64,000 nucleotides of DNA, from NCBI GenBank assembly GCA_027186245.1, contig CP114484.1:11294001-11358000 (forward strand). Reading direction: 5' to 3'. The notes beneath the pieces are model-generated. The model did no database searches. It worked only from the letters and a program-made list of their open reading frames with translations, and was not told the origin of the DNA. A program made the position numbers and the translations under genes. The DNA is from Coriaria nepalensis (Eukaryota; Streptophyta; Magnoliopsida; Cucurbitales; Coriariaceae). Of the stretch, positions 48,102-60,173 are shown one piece after another (within the stretch, counting starts at the first letter, position 1; each line of letters opens with the position of its first letter).

Positions 48102-49185
48102 CAAGTAGTGAGTAACTAGTTATACTTGTTACAGAACGTTTTATAATGAAGAGAGGATATCCATCATTATTTTTACTGCTCCTGCATGAAATTAAAAAGA
48201 AACCATAAACAGCCAGAGATAGTGTTTGTAGTTTGTATTATGAGAAACAATCGATAATGATAAAAGTTAGACTTAATCTCAACTACAAGCCAAGACCTGA
48301 CCTTTGATTTCTCGAAACAATTTCCCGGCCAAACTGCTTTCTGTTACATTTTACAGAGACAGAGTAACTGTCTGTTCCTGATTTTTCATGTCTGTCGTCG
48401 TAGGGCTTATACCCAGTGGATCAGAATTTGGTCTCGATAACTTTGAGAGAAACAGAGAGAGAGAGAGAGAGGATGGGTGAGAGTAAGAGTTAGTTATCTA
48501 TTCATGTTTCTGTCACATTTTTTAGTGGTTACTTCAAGTTTTCTTAAGGGGCAAGTGTGTAAATTTCAAATTGAAGAACGAACTTGTTATTTATTATTAT
48601 TCTTTAAATTTTGATACATAATGGATCGAATTAGAAGGTATTATTCCAAATTTCAATATCCTCTATCAAGAAAAAGGAAACAGAGAGGTTTAGGAAAATA
48701 ACTGCCCCATTTTGGAATAATACCTTAAGCGATGGACTATCTATCTAAATGGCCAGGGAAAACTGGCCGGTTTAACGGTTTTTCGATAAAAACCGACCGG
48801 TTCAACCGGTTTTATTCTTAACTAATTTTACATAGTAAATTTAGATGAATCGGCCCGGACAAGTTTCCGATTCACTGATTGAACCCGTCGTTCGATCCGG
48901 TTCTGATAACACTAACTAGAAGGCTACGTTAACAAAAACATTTATAGGGAAAGGATCTCGATGAAAGAAAGCCATTGCCTCGTCGTATCCCAACAGTCTT
49001 ATGAAATATAGAAATCACTGCCATGTGGTAGCCCAACGTAATAACAGTGAGTAAAATACTCTTGCTTTAGTTTTGTAACTACCACAAGGTACACATCTGA
49101 TTTTCAATTAAGCCAGCTTGGGCCTTTCAACAGTGTGCTGCTAAACTTTACATATATTAAGTACTAGAATTACACGCTCTATCAT
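48102..49185. other. Promoter and spacer
   Basis: Leader and promoter of the Cys-rich protein gene (GA microsatellite at 48450-48472), then spacer. At about 48745-48905 there is a short imperfect repeat of CCGGTT-type sequence (AACCGACCGGTTCAACCGGT). No gene is seen. Confidence 0.4.
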
Positions 49186-49698
49186 TCAGAAGAGCCCGAA
49201 CCCAGCCCACTGGGCATCACCAACGGGTAGGGGCGATGACTGGTAGGATGAATAAGTGGATGGTGATGATGACAACGAATCACGAAACGGAGATATCGAC
49301 TTCCGTGATGAAACGGACCATCTTGATGAGCTCTGATCAAGATCCGAAGAGTAGTCCAGTTCAGGTTTAATGTGGACAACCCTCTTGCTCGGTTTACGCT
49401 TAAGCAAAGGCGAAGGGAAGCACCCGGCTGAGAGATTCTCGGGTATGGTCACGGTGGAGTGTCCGAACCACCAGCGGTCGGACCGAGTCCGAGGAGACGA
49501 CCTGAAGGAGCTGGTTCGAGTCTCAAAATGAGATATGGAATTGAGTCCACCTGGAGGAGGTTTAAGCTTCTGGGGTGGATGATGATGATGAGATTTATTC
49601 GGATAATGTTGTTTATGGTGGTGCTTAGGGACGCCCGGTTTGATCTCCCATTTGAAAGGAACAGCGGCTGGTGTCGAGAAAGATTCATCCACACCCAT
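49186..49698 (-). CDS. Small protein with VPFKWEIKPGVPK motif (DUF688-like)
   Basis: Single-exon frame of 170 aa starting MGVDESFSTPAAVPFKWEIK, with a real ATG at 49698. The motif VPFKWEIKPGVPK near the N-terminus is shared by a group of plant proteins (DUF688-like and relatives). A His/Pro-rich stretch (HHHKQHYPNKSHHHHPPQ), Ser/Arg-rich segments (FRSSPRTRSDR, SSRWSVSSRKSISPFRDS) and the end PVGDAQWAGFGLF follow. No catalytic or membrane feature is visible, so it is probably largely disordered. The function is unknown. Confidence 0.82.
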   Translation of the reverse strand: MGVDESFSTPAAVPFKWEIKPGVPKHHHKQHYPNKSHHHHPPQKLKPPPGGLNSISHFETRTSSFRSSPRTRSDRWWFGHSTVTIPENLSAGCFPSPLLKRKPSKRVVHIKPELDYSSDLDQSSSRWSVSSRKSISPFRDSLSSSPSTYSSYQSSPLPVGDAQWAGFGLF

Positions 49699-50486
49699 TT
49701 CAAGAGAGAACTAGAATCACTCACGCTTCTTGACTTCTTATTATCTTACACAGCTTTTGTTTATTATATATTGTGGACGGAACTATGTGACACAAGATTG
49801 TCTCGTGTAGGAACTCGGCGAGATTAGAGGCATGAACTGGGGTTTTGTGGGTCCCGTACCGTAGTTTGACTTGAGAGGTTTTCACAAGTGGACAGAGAAA
49901 TCAATCAATCAATCAAGGACCTACATTTCCATTCAGCATGATTTGGGTTTTTGTACACATATTCGAAATTCTGACCGTAACGATCGGTGCTAATAGATCA
50001 AATAATACATAATGAATATGTTTAACAGTGTATAAAATCACTGTCATTTAAACCTCTTGATTGAATATGTTTAACTGTGATCATGTACGAAGGCATAAGG
50101 ATGTTGGGTTCAGCATCATGTAAACGTGACAGACTTGCTAATATAACCATGGTGCAGAACAAAACTGAATTACATCTTAAGCGTGCTAGAAAAAAAACAA
50201 TTATTTTGACTGAGACACTAGGCAAATGAACAACAGATTTGATCATTATGTCATTTACATTATATCAATGGAGTCAAGTGGGATTTGCAGGTTTCAATGA
50301 TTCTGTCAAGAGACCACTGTTTCTTTGGTTGTTTGGTGTCCTGAAATAGAAGACAGAAAAGGACAAGATAAAAGAAGCCAAGTTGAGGTATACTTCAATG
50401 TTTCAGACTAATCAATTTCATACAACTAGACTTGTTCTTACACAGGATTCTCATGACAACTCTAATGTGTGAGAAAGCATAATATC
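49699..50486. other. Spacer between the DUF688-like gene and RFC4 3' end
   Basis: Promoter of the DUF688-like gene and 3' region of RFC4. No other feature is seen. Confidence 0.4.
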
Positions 50487-52732
50487 CTAGTGTTGCATCT
50501 CAGAGAGAGCTTGCATAGTATTACTAGCTACATCAAGTAATTGCAAGTATTCATCGGCGCCATCAACAAGCGACTTGTCAGCTTCAGCCAACTTCTTGCA
50601 TATCCTAGCTTTCTGTTCATCCCCTATATCCTCTGCTCCAACCACCACCTCAAACAACTATACAAAGCCATCACATTCCATTGTCAAGTCAAGTCAAGGC
50701 GATAATAACCCTAACAATAAATTTTGATAAAGGATTAACACCTGCGAAAGCATCTGAGATACTGGATATCCCTCTGCAATCACAGCATTGACTTCCTTGT
50801 TAGCTGAATCAAAGTTACCACTCTGACATGCTGCAAAGATAGCCTGAACAACTTCTTGTGGGACAACCTGGAGATGAAGGGTCAGAAAAGTAAATTTCTT
50901 AGGATGAGCCTTTGGAAATATGCAAGGTGATATCACTTACCCCAGATACACTTATCAGGTCTTTAGAAGAAATTGATGATCCGAACAAGCGTGCTGCAGA
51001 CTGTTACACGAGTTAAATACAAAATTAAAGTTTCCTCTGTAAGAGATATCCTTCTAATTTTCAGGGAAGACAAGTACTTCATTCACCTAGATAAATTCGA
51101 ACATTGCCGAAACCTTCATACCTGCAAGTATGTAATTGCACGACGCAGATCACCTTGTGAGATAGAGCTTAATGTTGAAAGAGCCTGCATTGTTTGACAG
51201 TGTTATGCAGATTCCCCTCATGTAACTAACAGAAATTTTAAGATGAGACCTTGTGTACAGTATCTCATATTGCTTGGACAGGGTTTAAGGGTTTTAAACA
51301 ATGGATTCAAACCTCTCCATCCAGAGTTAGACCTTCCTCATTGCAAATATGCAATATACGATTGGTCATAATTTCTTCTGAAAGTGGCTTAAACCTGAAC
51401 TTTGCACATCTGGAAGCAAGTGGCTCTATGATCCTTCGGTGGAGAACAAAATAAAAATAAATAACGAACTAAGTAAAAATAAATAAAATAATCATATTAA
51501 AATAAGGTCCAAGAATGTTTAATTTGAATATGTGAAGAAACAGAAATTTTCCGTTGTACTTTTCATTATTTGCATCTTCATATCAATATGTTCTTACACG
51601 AGAAAGGTTTATAAAGTTCAGCCAAAGTAAAAGTATAGATAACAAAGAGGTACCTGCTGATGTAATTACATATAAAAAAGAATCTTGTGACTTTGGAGTA
51701 AGTTTCCATTGTACGTCTCAGGGCATTCTGTAAAATGTAGACTGTTAAACTTAAGAAAGAGACACCTAAACATCTCTTCAAAAGGAACAACCAGATGGGT
51801 ATTTAGCACATGCCTGAGCATCTTCAGTCATTGAATCAGCCTCATCAAGGATAATAATCTTGTATGGTGGACAAGGGTAACCCCTACATAATAGAAGAAG
51901 AGACAAGTCAAAGATATATAAATGAGGAGCAAAGAGTATACGACGACTTAAATGAAAATGGAAGTCCATGCGAGATAGTATATACATACCCTTGACGCTG
52001 ACCAGAACCAACAGCAATAGCAGCAAAATCTTTAATCTTAGTCCGGACAACATTGATCCCACGGTCATCACTTGCATTGAGCTCTAATACCCTAGACTTG
52101 TAAAGCTCAGGTCTGCAGAAGATAGGGGTCAAATAAGAAAGAATGCCCCCCCCCCAAAAAAAAAAACAGCCTTATCAACAAATTTGGTCCTAGAAACTAC
52201 TTATCACTGCAATTCCAAGAGCTCTTACACAGAAAATCTTCCGTCTGCTGCTTGAAAATTCAATTAAGCGGTTCAGTGGAATATTCAAACAGAAATAGAC
52301 AGAGGGAAAGAGCAGAGAAGAACCCGTAAAGCTGGTGAGCAATCGCAAGAGCGGTGGTTGTTTTTCCAGTACCGGGCGGACCATAGAAAAGCATATGAGG
52401 GCACTGTCTCCATTGAAAAAAAAATTAAATAAACGAAAAGCAAAATGCTTCTGCCAAAAGGGCTAATAAAAACTGAGAAATCTGGAAAAGGAGAAGTGAA
52501 AATGAAATTACATTACTAGTCTCGAGCGTGTTGGTGAGGACCTTCACCACCTCGTCCTGATGCGCTACATCTTTCACTTGCTTTGGTCTACTGCAATTCG
52601 AGAAGAGAGCTCCATTACATAAATAAACTCATTTAAAATATTCGAAGAAATTCAGGTTACAGATTTATAGAGAGCGCAATAAGAGTACTATTTCTCCACC
52701 CATGGCTGGGAGCTCTGTAACAATGGCGCCAT
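50487..52732 (-). CDS. RFC4: Replication factor C subunit 4 (clamp loader)
   Basis: Eleven exons on the minus strand join in frame to 336 aa: 52732-52689, 52590-52512, 52403-52324, 52112-51990, 51883-51814, 51727-51654, 51433-51313, 51184-51122, 51000-50941, 50867-50742, 50657-50487. The protein is an AAA+ subunit of the RFC complex that loads PCNA onto primed DNA in the nucleus. It starts [20 protein letters not shown]. Landmarks are Walker [17 protein letters not shown], the [10 protein letters not shown] motif, Walker [11 protein letters not shown], sensor 1 [10 protein letters not shown], and the SRC motif [11 protein letters not shown]. The tail ends [16 protein letters not shown]. It matches Arabidopsis At1g21690 (RFC4). 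The intron after SMTEDAQ uses a GC donor (CAG/GCATGT); the others are GT-AG. An E2F-like site lies just upstream. The gene looks intact. Confidence 0.96.
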
Positions 52733-52777
52733 CTCTTCCTCTCTGCCCTCTGATCACTTTGATCGATCTAGGTTTAT

Positions 52778-52785
52778 TTTCCCGC
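52778..52785 (+). promoter_or_regulatory. E2F-type site TTTCCCGC upstream of RFC4
   Basis: TTTCCCGC matches the E2F consensus TTTSSCGC exactly. It lies about 46-53 bases upstream of the RFC4 ATG. E2F control of replication genes at G1/S is well established in plants. It is plausible here but not shown by sequence alone. Confidence 0.6.
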
Positions 52786-52839
52786 TCTTTTTCTTCTTTC
52801 TCTTATCTTTTCTCTTCTCAGATTATGGGAGGGATTGAA

Positions 52840-53945
52840 CATCAGGCAACCCGATCGGTTCGGGTCTGATCAAATTGGGCCAGCGCCTCATTGGGCTGTA
52901 CAAGGAAGAGAGCTGTGGCCCTGCTCTCATATCTAAATATTATACAAAATCGCATATTCAATTCAATTCAATTCATATTCGTGTAAAAGGTGAAATTTTG
53001 ATAAATTAATATTATTGGATATAAAAAAAATATTAATTTAATAAAAGAGTAATTATTTAAAATATTTAAAATATTATTTTTTAATTAAAATGATAAATTT
53101 ATTATATATTAATATATTGAGATTTTATTATATTTTTAAAATCTCTTCATTATACATCAGTAAAATTCGTAATTGCTTGAAACCCAAGCGAAAATAGATT
53201 TTTCCTACTTTTATTTGGGGACAAGTTTACTGATCGTATTGTCAACAATATCGATCCGACTTCAAACCCGCTACTTATTCATTGCCCAGCGAAAGATGAT
53301 GATTTTGGTTGGCATAGCCTAAACAAGGGTGATGAGTTTCATTGGAGATTCAAAGTCAATTTCTTTCAAACCACACTTTACTTGAGAAATGACATTAGTT
53401 TTGATGCTTTTATAGCCACTGATGAGGGTTTTGAAATGCAGTTCAGAGCCGGGGATGTTTATCGGATAGTACCAGAGTCTGATTTTATTAACAGTTTTGA
53501 CTGAGATTCAAATGAAATTTTAACGAATTTTAATAGCTAGCATCATAGATATATTATATTATTAACTTAATTTCATCAATAAATTCTTGGTAATATTTTG
53601 TATTGGTTAACAATAGATTGGTTCAATGGTCAACAGTGCAAAGCTCTAATTGAGATACGAACTTTTGTTTAAAATTTATTAGACCCTTTTTTGAGATTAA
53701 TCATCAGTCAATCTTTAAAAAAGTAAATGTTAATTTACTAGTTATGTTTATGCCTAGTTATGCCTTACATTTAACCGACATATACCATGTTATGGACTAA
53801 ATGTAACATATCAAACATATAAGTATGGTTACTGATGCATTAGCGGTGTCATTGGTATAGGCCATTGGTCCGGGTCTGAACAAACTGGGCGAATGTGTCA
53901 TTGGGTTGTATAATAAAGACGGCTCTGCATCGGCTCTCATGTCAC
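52840..53945. repeat. Diverged repeat of the RFC4 upstream segment
   Basis: The segment at about 52856-52935 (CGGGTCTGATCAAATTGGGC ... CATTGGGCTGTACAA ... GGCTCTCAT-like end) recurs at about 53868-53945 (CGGGTCTGAACAAACTGGGC ... CATTGGGTTGTATAA ... CGGCTCTCATGTC). It is about 80 bases and clearly diverged. Neither copy is coding. Confidence 0.65.
53184..53503 (+). pseudogene. S-locus protein homologue (SPH / plant S1 family) relic
   Basis: An open frame without ATG reads FFLLLFGDKFTDRIVNNIDP and then LLIHCPAKDDDFGWHSLNKG, EFHWRFKVNFFQTTLYLRND, ending INSFD then TGA at 53501-53503. The pattern L-hydrophobic-HC-KDDD-G-H-L-G-EFHWRF-NFF-TTL is that of the plant self-incompatibility S1/SPH family of small secreted proteins. 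The start codon and most of the signal peptide are absent (TGA directly upstream at 53178). The C-terminal half lacks the usual Cys pattern. It is probably a dead copy. It is also possible that an unseen upstream exon supplies a start, but SPH genes are normally intronless. Confidence 0.72.
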
Positions 53946-55210
53946 AAAACCTTAACAGTGGATAACTCTTTAAAAGGCGTACACTTTACACTAAAACTCT
54001 ACACTATCATGGATGGTAGTTACGACACATTGCCACATTCGGTATAGTATCACGAGAAAAACTTGGGTGAATCATGTTCATGTTAAAGTACTTAAATATT
54101 ACATAGATTTGCATTTTAAGTCCTTCGATAATTGTTATTATCATTTAAAAACCTTTTCTTACATGACCCTTCATCTCCATCTTTCCTCTTCCACAAAACC
54201 ATTAAAACTCCACAGCCATTAAAGCCATGTTAGTGAAGAATGTGGTAAGATTTTTGTTTCTCAGTATTTTAAGCTTAAAGGTCTTTAATTTTCTAGGGCT
54301 CAAGAAGGAGAAAGTTTAACAAGCTCAAAAGGGAGAAAGGACCCAAATTCATGAGACGAAGAATTTGGAAGGAATGGGGTCAATGATAACAGTCCTTATG
54401 CTGTGGTTTTAAACACGGAAGAAGGCTGCTAGGGAAGATGATGATGAAGGTTAGGTTAATGGTGCTCCTCGGTTGCTTGTTCGTCCGTTATATTTCTGGC
54501 TTTCTTATGCTGCTTATTTCTTGTGGAGGAACCATATCATTAGTTTATAGCAACAATCAAGGAAATAATTCAAAATCACTTGGATATCCCAACTACACTG
54601 ATATACTACATATCACGTTGAAGAGAAGCTGGGCAATGACATGTCGGAATCGGGTTAGCGAAAGAAGAGTTGTAACTGCAAGGCTCGAGTGATAGCGTGA
54701 GTGAGCTTGTTTTCAATTCATTCAGTTGTAATTCTTTTGCAACCCATTCGGTTGATTTTGTTGTGTGATCCCTTCATAAGTAAGAGGTACTGGAATCGAA
54801 GAAGAGAAGGAAAAGTATTAAGTAATTTCTCTTAGCTCTCTCTCCCACTGTAATAATTCTACTCCATTGCTCGCTTGGCCTTAGTTTCAAGTTTCTTACT
54901 TTTTCGAAGGACCAAATGTTGTATGGCAGGTTCTCATAAAGGAACCAAAAATCAATACAATACTCTTCAAATATCACATGATTTATTATTATTATTATTT
55001 TTTCTTCTATTTTCTCAGTAGAACTAACAACTACTGTATTGGTACAAAATATTTATCTTCATACACATTGAACTAAACCATTTGTGTTTAAAATATCACA
55101 CCCAAAAGAAAGAAGTGTAGTTACCAATCAAGTCAATATGTTGATAATATCAATGTAATCATACTTAACAGTCAAATGACCTTCCACCCACTCTATGTTA
55201 TATGTGTTTT
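53504..55210. other. Spacer between SPH relics
   Basis: AT-rich. An open frame at 54438-54692 (hydrophobic start, then no family motif) was judged unsupported. No gene is recognised. Confidence 0.35.
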
Positions 55211-55214
55211 AAAT

Positions 55215-55275
55215 GAGAATAACAATTGTCGGCATACCCTAAACAAGGGTGATGAGTTTCATTAGACATTTGCTG
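55215..55275 (+). pseudogene. Second, very short SPH-like fragment
   Basis: GGCATACCCTAAACAAGGGT followed by GATGAGTTTCATTAG, at about 55232-55266, nearly repeats 53310-53345 of the first SPH relic (HSLNKGDEFHW). Here TAG replaces TGG. Outside this stretch the similarity disappears. Confidence 0.6.
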
Positions 55276-57000
55276 AGTTGGGATCAGAAGTACATTAGGC
55301 CAGGCCCGAGCCCGGTTAAAAATAGGTTTAAAAATAAGTTTTTTTTTTTTTAATTTTTGGATAAAAAAAGCTTTATACAGTTTATATAGTAGAATGATAC
55401 TGTTTATTATTAGGTACTGTTCACTACGGGTAGCTCGTATATCCACAAGCTGAATTTGACCCGTTTTTAAAAACGGGTATATAATCCATATCCGGCCCGT
55501 ATCCGTGTACTGGACCCGCATATTACTAAAAAAGATATTAAATACTATTTAAAAATATAAAAATCACTTAAAATAATAATATTTTTTCACAATTCAAATC
55601 GATTAAAATAATATTTTAAATTTTCTTACTAAAATTTCACTCACAATTTTACTAACAACCGTCGTTCCCAAGCACACCCTTAATAATTTTGCTGATGTTA
55701 ATAAAAAGCTGTAGGTGAGGGGGTGCTGCTATCTGCTCCCCCGGGACCGGATGTTTATTGGACAAAAACAGAATCTGGTTTTATTGACTGACAGCTGTGA
55801 CAGAGAGAACATCATAAAACAAAATATTTGTGGCCAGCAGCAGCATAAGATCAGTTTGTAAAGGTCGTATTATTATTATTATTATGTGTAACTCATAATC
55901 CTCACTTTTTATTACAAAGCAGATTTTATAAATAAAGTCTTGTAATAATTTGTATCGGTTAATAAGAAGAGACTTATCTACTTAAGGCTGGATGGATGTA
56001 ATGCGTTTGGCTGGAAATGCCCATCGTAAATATATATATATGTATATATATATATAATAAAATAATAATTAAAAAAAAAAAAAAGAAGCGTAACATCTAA
56101 ATAAAATATAATATAGCACATTTAATATTGGGATAAATGTAAATGAATAATATACCAAATACGTGCAAATTTGAATTCAAATTAATAATATTTCATTTGA
56201 CTATTTGAATTCAAATTCAAAATATGGTTTTTTAAATTCCAGAAGCCTGATTATTATTGGCAGCTTTGTGACCAGAAATCCAATACTTGGAAATTACCAA
56301 AAACAAACAGAAGAAGAGAAAGACATAAGACATTTACTGTATATACATATGACATAGTTCTCCACGTGGGCCAATCTTTTTTTTTTATAAATTAATTAAT
56401 TTTTTAATCAATTATTTTCATTCTATATTTGATTTTACAATTTTAGTTAACCCACCATAAATCAGTTGGTCTCATAAGAGGGATTATTAGTTAAGCATTT
56501 ATAGTCTCAAAATATTGAAGTTTGTGCTAAGTGTTGATTGCATTTTAATGATGCTCAGAATAAATTATTGGATTAATTTATCGTTATTTTAATTTTAATA
56601 TATGATTAAGATAAATTGATCTAATAAAATTTATAAAAAAATTGATTATATATCAGAATTAGCATTTGAGATAATCTAAGTCTCGAAATTATGTTTAGAT
56701 GGTAACTAATCATAGTACGCAACAATAATAAAGAATCTAATCAACAGGGGGATTTGCTTGATACATACATAACTCTCTCTCTCTCTCTCTCTCTCTCTAA
56801 AAAGTTAGGACATTTGACATTGTGGGGGTGTATTGGGTTTCTCTCACAATATGTTTCTAAAATGAGTATTTTTATGGATCTCTACTGACCGTTTGAATTC
56901 AAATTCAAAAATATATCCTTCCTTCTTAATTTGACAGCCTGTGACTTTCCTTGCGGGTAACTGACAACTCAGCTTTCCCAAACCAATACAAAACCACGGA
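55276..57000. other. AT-rich spacer upstream of CYCA1
   Basis: Contains ATT, TA and CT microsatellites (about 55869-55885, 56030-56057, 56774-56798) and a short dispersed repeat TTTGAATTCAAATTCAAAA-like at about 56203 and 56892. No gene is seen. Confidence 0.4.
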
Positions 57001-57509
57001 GTCTACGTACACATGGCAACCTCTGATTCGTCTGTGATGCAAAGGCCGAAACCCTAAGTTAAGCAAGAGAATAAAGTGGTGCCCACACCTGCCCGCTCCT
57101 AACGATTACCGAGTCCAATCCAACGGCCAGGATCTCCCCTAATTCAAATCAGCCCCATTTCCCCGCCTAATACGTATAATTAAATCTATTAATAAATAAC
57201 ACACATTCACTCTCCCCAGTCCCCTCTCTCTCTCTCTCTCTCTCATTCTGTCTCTCACTGCGTACTCTCTTTTTTTTTTCCCCTTCTTCTTTCTTTCTCT
57301 TGAATTTCTGTTCTGTTTTCTTTCTTTTCTGCTTTTCTGGGTATTGAAAGGTAGGAAATAGAAAGCAAAAGAGCTTCTTTGAAAAGAATTTGTTCAATCA
57401 AACCTTCGTGGGGTCGTCACTTGGCTCTGTTTTCTTGAAGCGGGAAAGGAAAAGTGAGAAGAGAGAGTACTTCTCTGTTTCAGAACGACGCCTGGGTTTT
57501 GATTCAAAG
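57001..57509 (+). promoter_or_regulatory. Cyclin A1 promoter with MSA element and telo-box
   Basis: TCCAACGGCCA at 57119-57129 fits the mitosis-specific activator (MSA) consensus YCYAACGGYYA at every position. AAACCCTAA (telo-box) lies at 57049-57057. CT-rich leader tracts follow (57225-57245). MSA sites bind three-repeat MYB factors and drive G2/M expression of plant cyclins, as expected for the gene downstream. Confidence 0.7.
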
Positions 57510-60173
57510 ATGTCGACCCAGAATCGCCGCTCTTCATACTCATCTTCGACTTCAACGACGTCGTCGTCCTTGCCAAAGCGTAACTCCCCATCATCGTCGT
57601 CGGAAAATGCTGGAAAAGTTATGGCGAAGAAGCGAGTACCTCTCGGTAATATCAGCAATCTTAAGAATGCGGCAGCACGGAGCTCCGTGCCATCATCTAC
57701 TATGGTACATTCCATTTTTCATATTAATTTTGATTTTTAATATTTTCCTTTTCTTGATGATCTTGTGAGATGATAGATGAATTTTGAAAAGATTTGATAT
57801 GTTCATGTTTATCTTTATGGGTCTTTCTAATTTTTTTTGGTAAAAAAACATTTCAATTGCTTTTGTGGGTAATCATTAATTGGACGTTCGAAATAATTCG
57901 CTTACCTAATTTGCATGGATTTCTTAGGAAGATATTTCCCATTTGAAGGCATGCATGACTGAGAAAGAACGAGTCCAAGAAAACAATTTTTTGACTTGGC
58001 TGAACTAAATTGATAAAAATGCATGAATAATGAAGAGTCCAATTTATGGGGACCGTCTTTTCCTTCATTTTCTTGGCAACCAAACAAGTAACATAATGGG
58101 AAGCGACAAGTCGGACCCCCTGCTCTAAAACTTCTACTCTGTCATGCTTTGGTTTTGATCAAACAATCTCATGACATGATTCTTTTGTATGTACTTACAG
58201 ATTCCGTGTACATCTAAATTTGCTAAGGCCAAGACAGTAGTTCTGCCTCCTACCACCACAACACTACTCAATGCCAAGTCAAATTCAATTGCTCTAAGCA
58301 AGGTCAAAGCATTTCCAAGAAGCGATGCTGCTTTTCCCAATCTGCTTGCTCCGCCTTCCCTGTGCAAAATGGACGTTTCTCCAAGCAAATCAGATACAGT
58401 TTCAGTTTCTATGGACGAAACAATGTCTACTTGTGAATCTTTCAACAGCCCTGAAGTTGAATACTTAGACAACAGTGATGTTCTGCCAATGGATTCCATT
58501 GATCGGAAGACTTTTAGCACTCTAAACATTTCTGACAATTCGAAAACAACAGGTCTGTTGCGAAAAATTATGTTATATTCATGTTTGTTTGGTAAAGCTT
58601 TGCCTGAGTTGTTACTTGCTTTTCCTGCAGGGAACGTTTTTAATAGAGATGTTTCTGTGAAAATGGAAACAGATGACACAGTTGTGAATGTTGATAACAA
58701 TTTGACAGATCCTCAGCTTTGTGCCACTATTGCTTGTGATATATACAAGCATCTACGTGCCTCTGAGGTGTGGCCTGTTTTTCTCGTGTTTTTAGTAAAT
58801 TTTAATGATTAATATCAACCTTGTTTTTCTTGCTACCTTCTTTTTTTAGTTAAAGAAGAGGCCTTCAACAGACTTCATGGAAAGAACTCAGAAGGACATA
58901 AATCCCAGCATGCGTGCAATACTGATTGATTGGCTTGTCGAGGTCAAAGATATCTGTTTTATCTGTAATGAATTTAGTATCGGCGTTATACTCTTGCCTA
59001 AGATTGGTTCCAACTGAATTTGAGTTTTGAATTGCAGGTAGCAGAAGAGTATAGGCTTGTTCCTGATACGTTATACTTGACAATAAACTACATTGACCGT
59101 TACCTTTCTGGGAATGTGATGAATCGACAACAGTTGCAGCTGCTTGGAGTCGCTTGCATGATGATTGCCTCGTGAGGGACCATTTTGTTGTCTCATCTCT
59201 ATTTCCCTCCTCATAATAATTCTCTTCAAATGAAAATGTTGATAGGAAAATGTGTTTATCTTGTAGCAAGTACGAGGAAATTTGTGCACCTCAAGTGGAG
59301 GAATTTTGTTACATTACGGACAACACTTATTTCAAGGAAGAAGTATGTCTTCTTAATCCTTTTCCCGAATCTTCTCAGTTCTTAAGGATGCTTTCGTACT
59401 CTCTTTGCTGATATTCTACTTAATTTTCAGGTCTTGCAAATGGAATCTGCCATTTTGAATTACTTGAAGTTTGAAATGACAGCCCCTACAGCTAAATGTT
59501 TCTTAAGGTATATAACTTATAGCATAGTTCATTCTTATCAACATTTTGATTTCTCCTGACCTTATGTGAAACTGATGCATTTTTATTTTCTCTTCTTCGA
59601 TTAGGCGATTCATTAGAGCAGCACAAATGATTGACGAATCACCAGGAGCATCAATGCATATAGAGTGCCTCGCAAACTACCTCGCCGAGCTATCGCTTTT
59701 AGAGTACAGCATGCTCTCTTACGCTCCTTCCCTCATAGCCGCATCAGCTATTTTCCTGGCCATCTTCATACTTTCACCTGTGAAGAAACCATGGGTATGC
59801 TTATGTTTGCTGGTATCTGTAATTGCCCCTTTTTCCATTTGAAGTATGAGAGCTCATTCATAGTTGTTCCTTTTATGGGTTGTAGAACACCACCATGCAT
59901 CACTATACACTATATCAACCATCCGACCTGCATGATTGCGTCAAGGATCTACATCGCCTATGCTGTAACACAGAGAATTCTAGCCTACCTGCTATCAGAG
60001 AGAAGTACAGTCAGCATAAGGTATATGAAGCAACACACCCTTAAGACATACAGATTGGGTTTCTCTTGTTTATGTCTATTATAACTGAGTTTTTTTTTTT
60101 GGTGTAGTACAAGCATGTGGCTAAGAAGTACTACCCCCCGGCTTCAATACCGGCTGAGTTTTTCCAGAACTAA
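57510..60173 (+). CDS. CYCA1;1: A1-type cyclin (CYCA1;1-like)
   Basis: Ten exons join in frame to 484 aa: 57510-57704, 58201-58552, 58631-58767, 58850-58942, 59038-59171, 59267-59342, 59431-59507, 59605-59794, 59886-60020, 60108-60173. The product is a regulatory subunit of cyclin-dependent kinase acting in S/G2/M in the nucleus. The N-terminus is Ser-rich and carries a destruction box RVPLGNISN (RxxL...N), so APC/C-driven degradation is expected. The cyclin box starts around DINPSMRAILIDWLVEVAEE and has LYLTINYIDRYLSGN, KYEEICAPQVEEFCYITDN and FLRRFIRAAQMIDESPG. The C-terminal cyclin fold has HYTLYQPSDLHDCVKDLHRL and ends YYPPASIPAEFFQN. All introns are GT-AG. The length and motifs fit CYCA1;1 (Arabidopsis At1g44110). 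Confidence 0.95.

Noticed and set aside
54438..54692. Open frame with hydrophobic N-terminus (84 codons)
   Set aside because: Looks signal-peptide-like, but the rest has no motif, no splice context and no recognised homologue. Probably chance.
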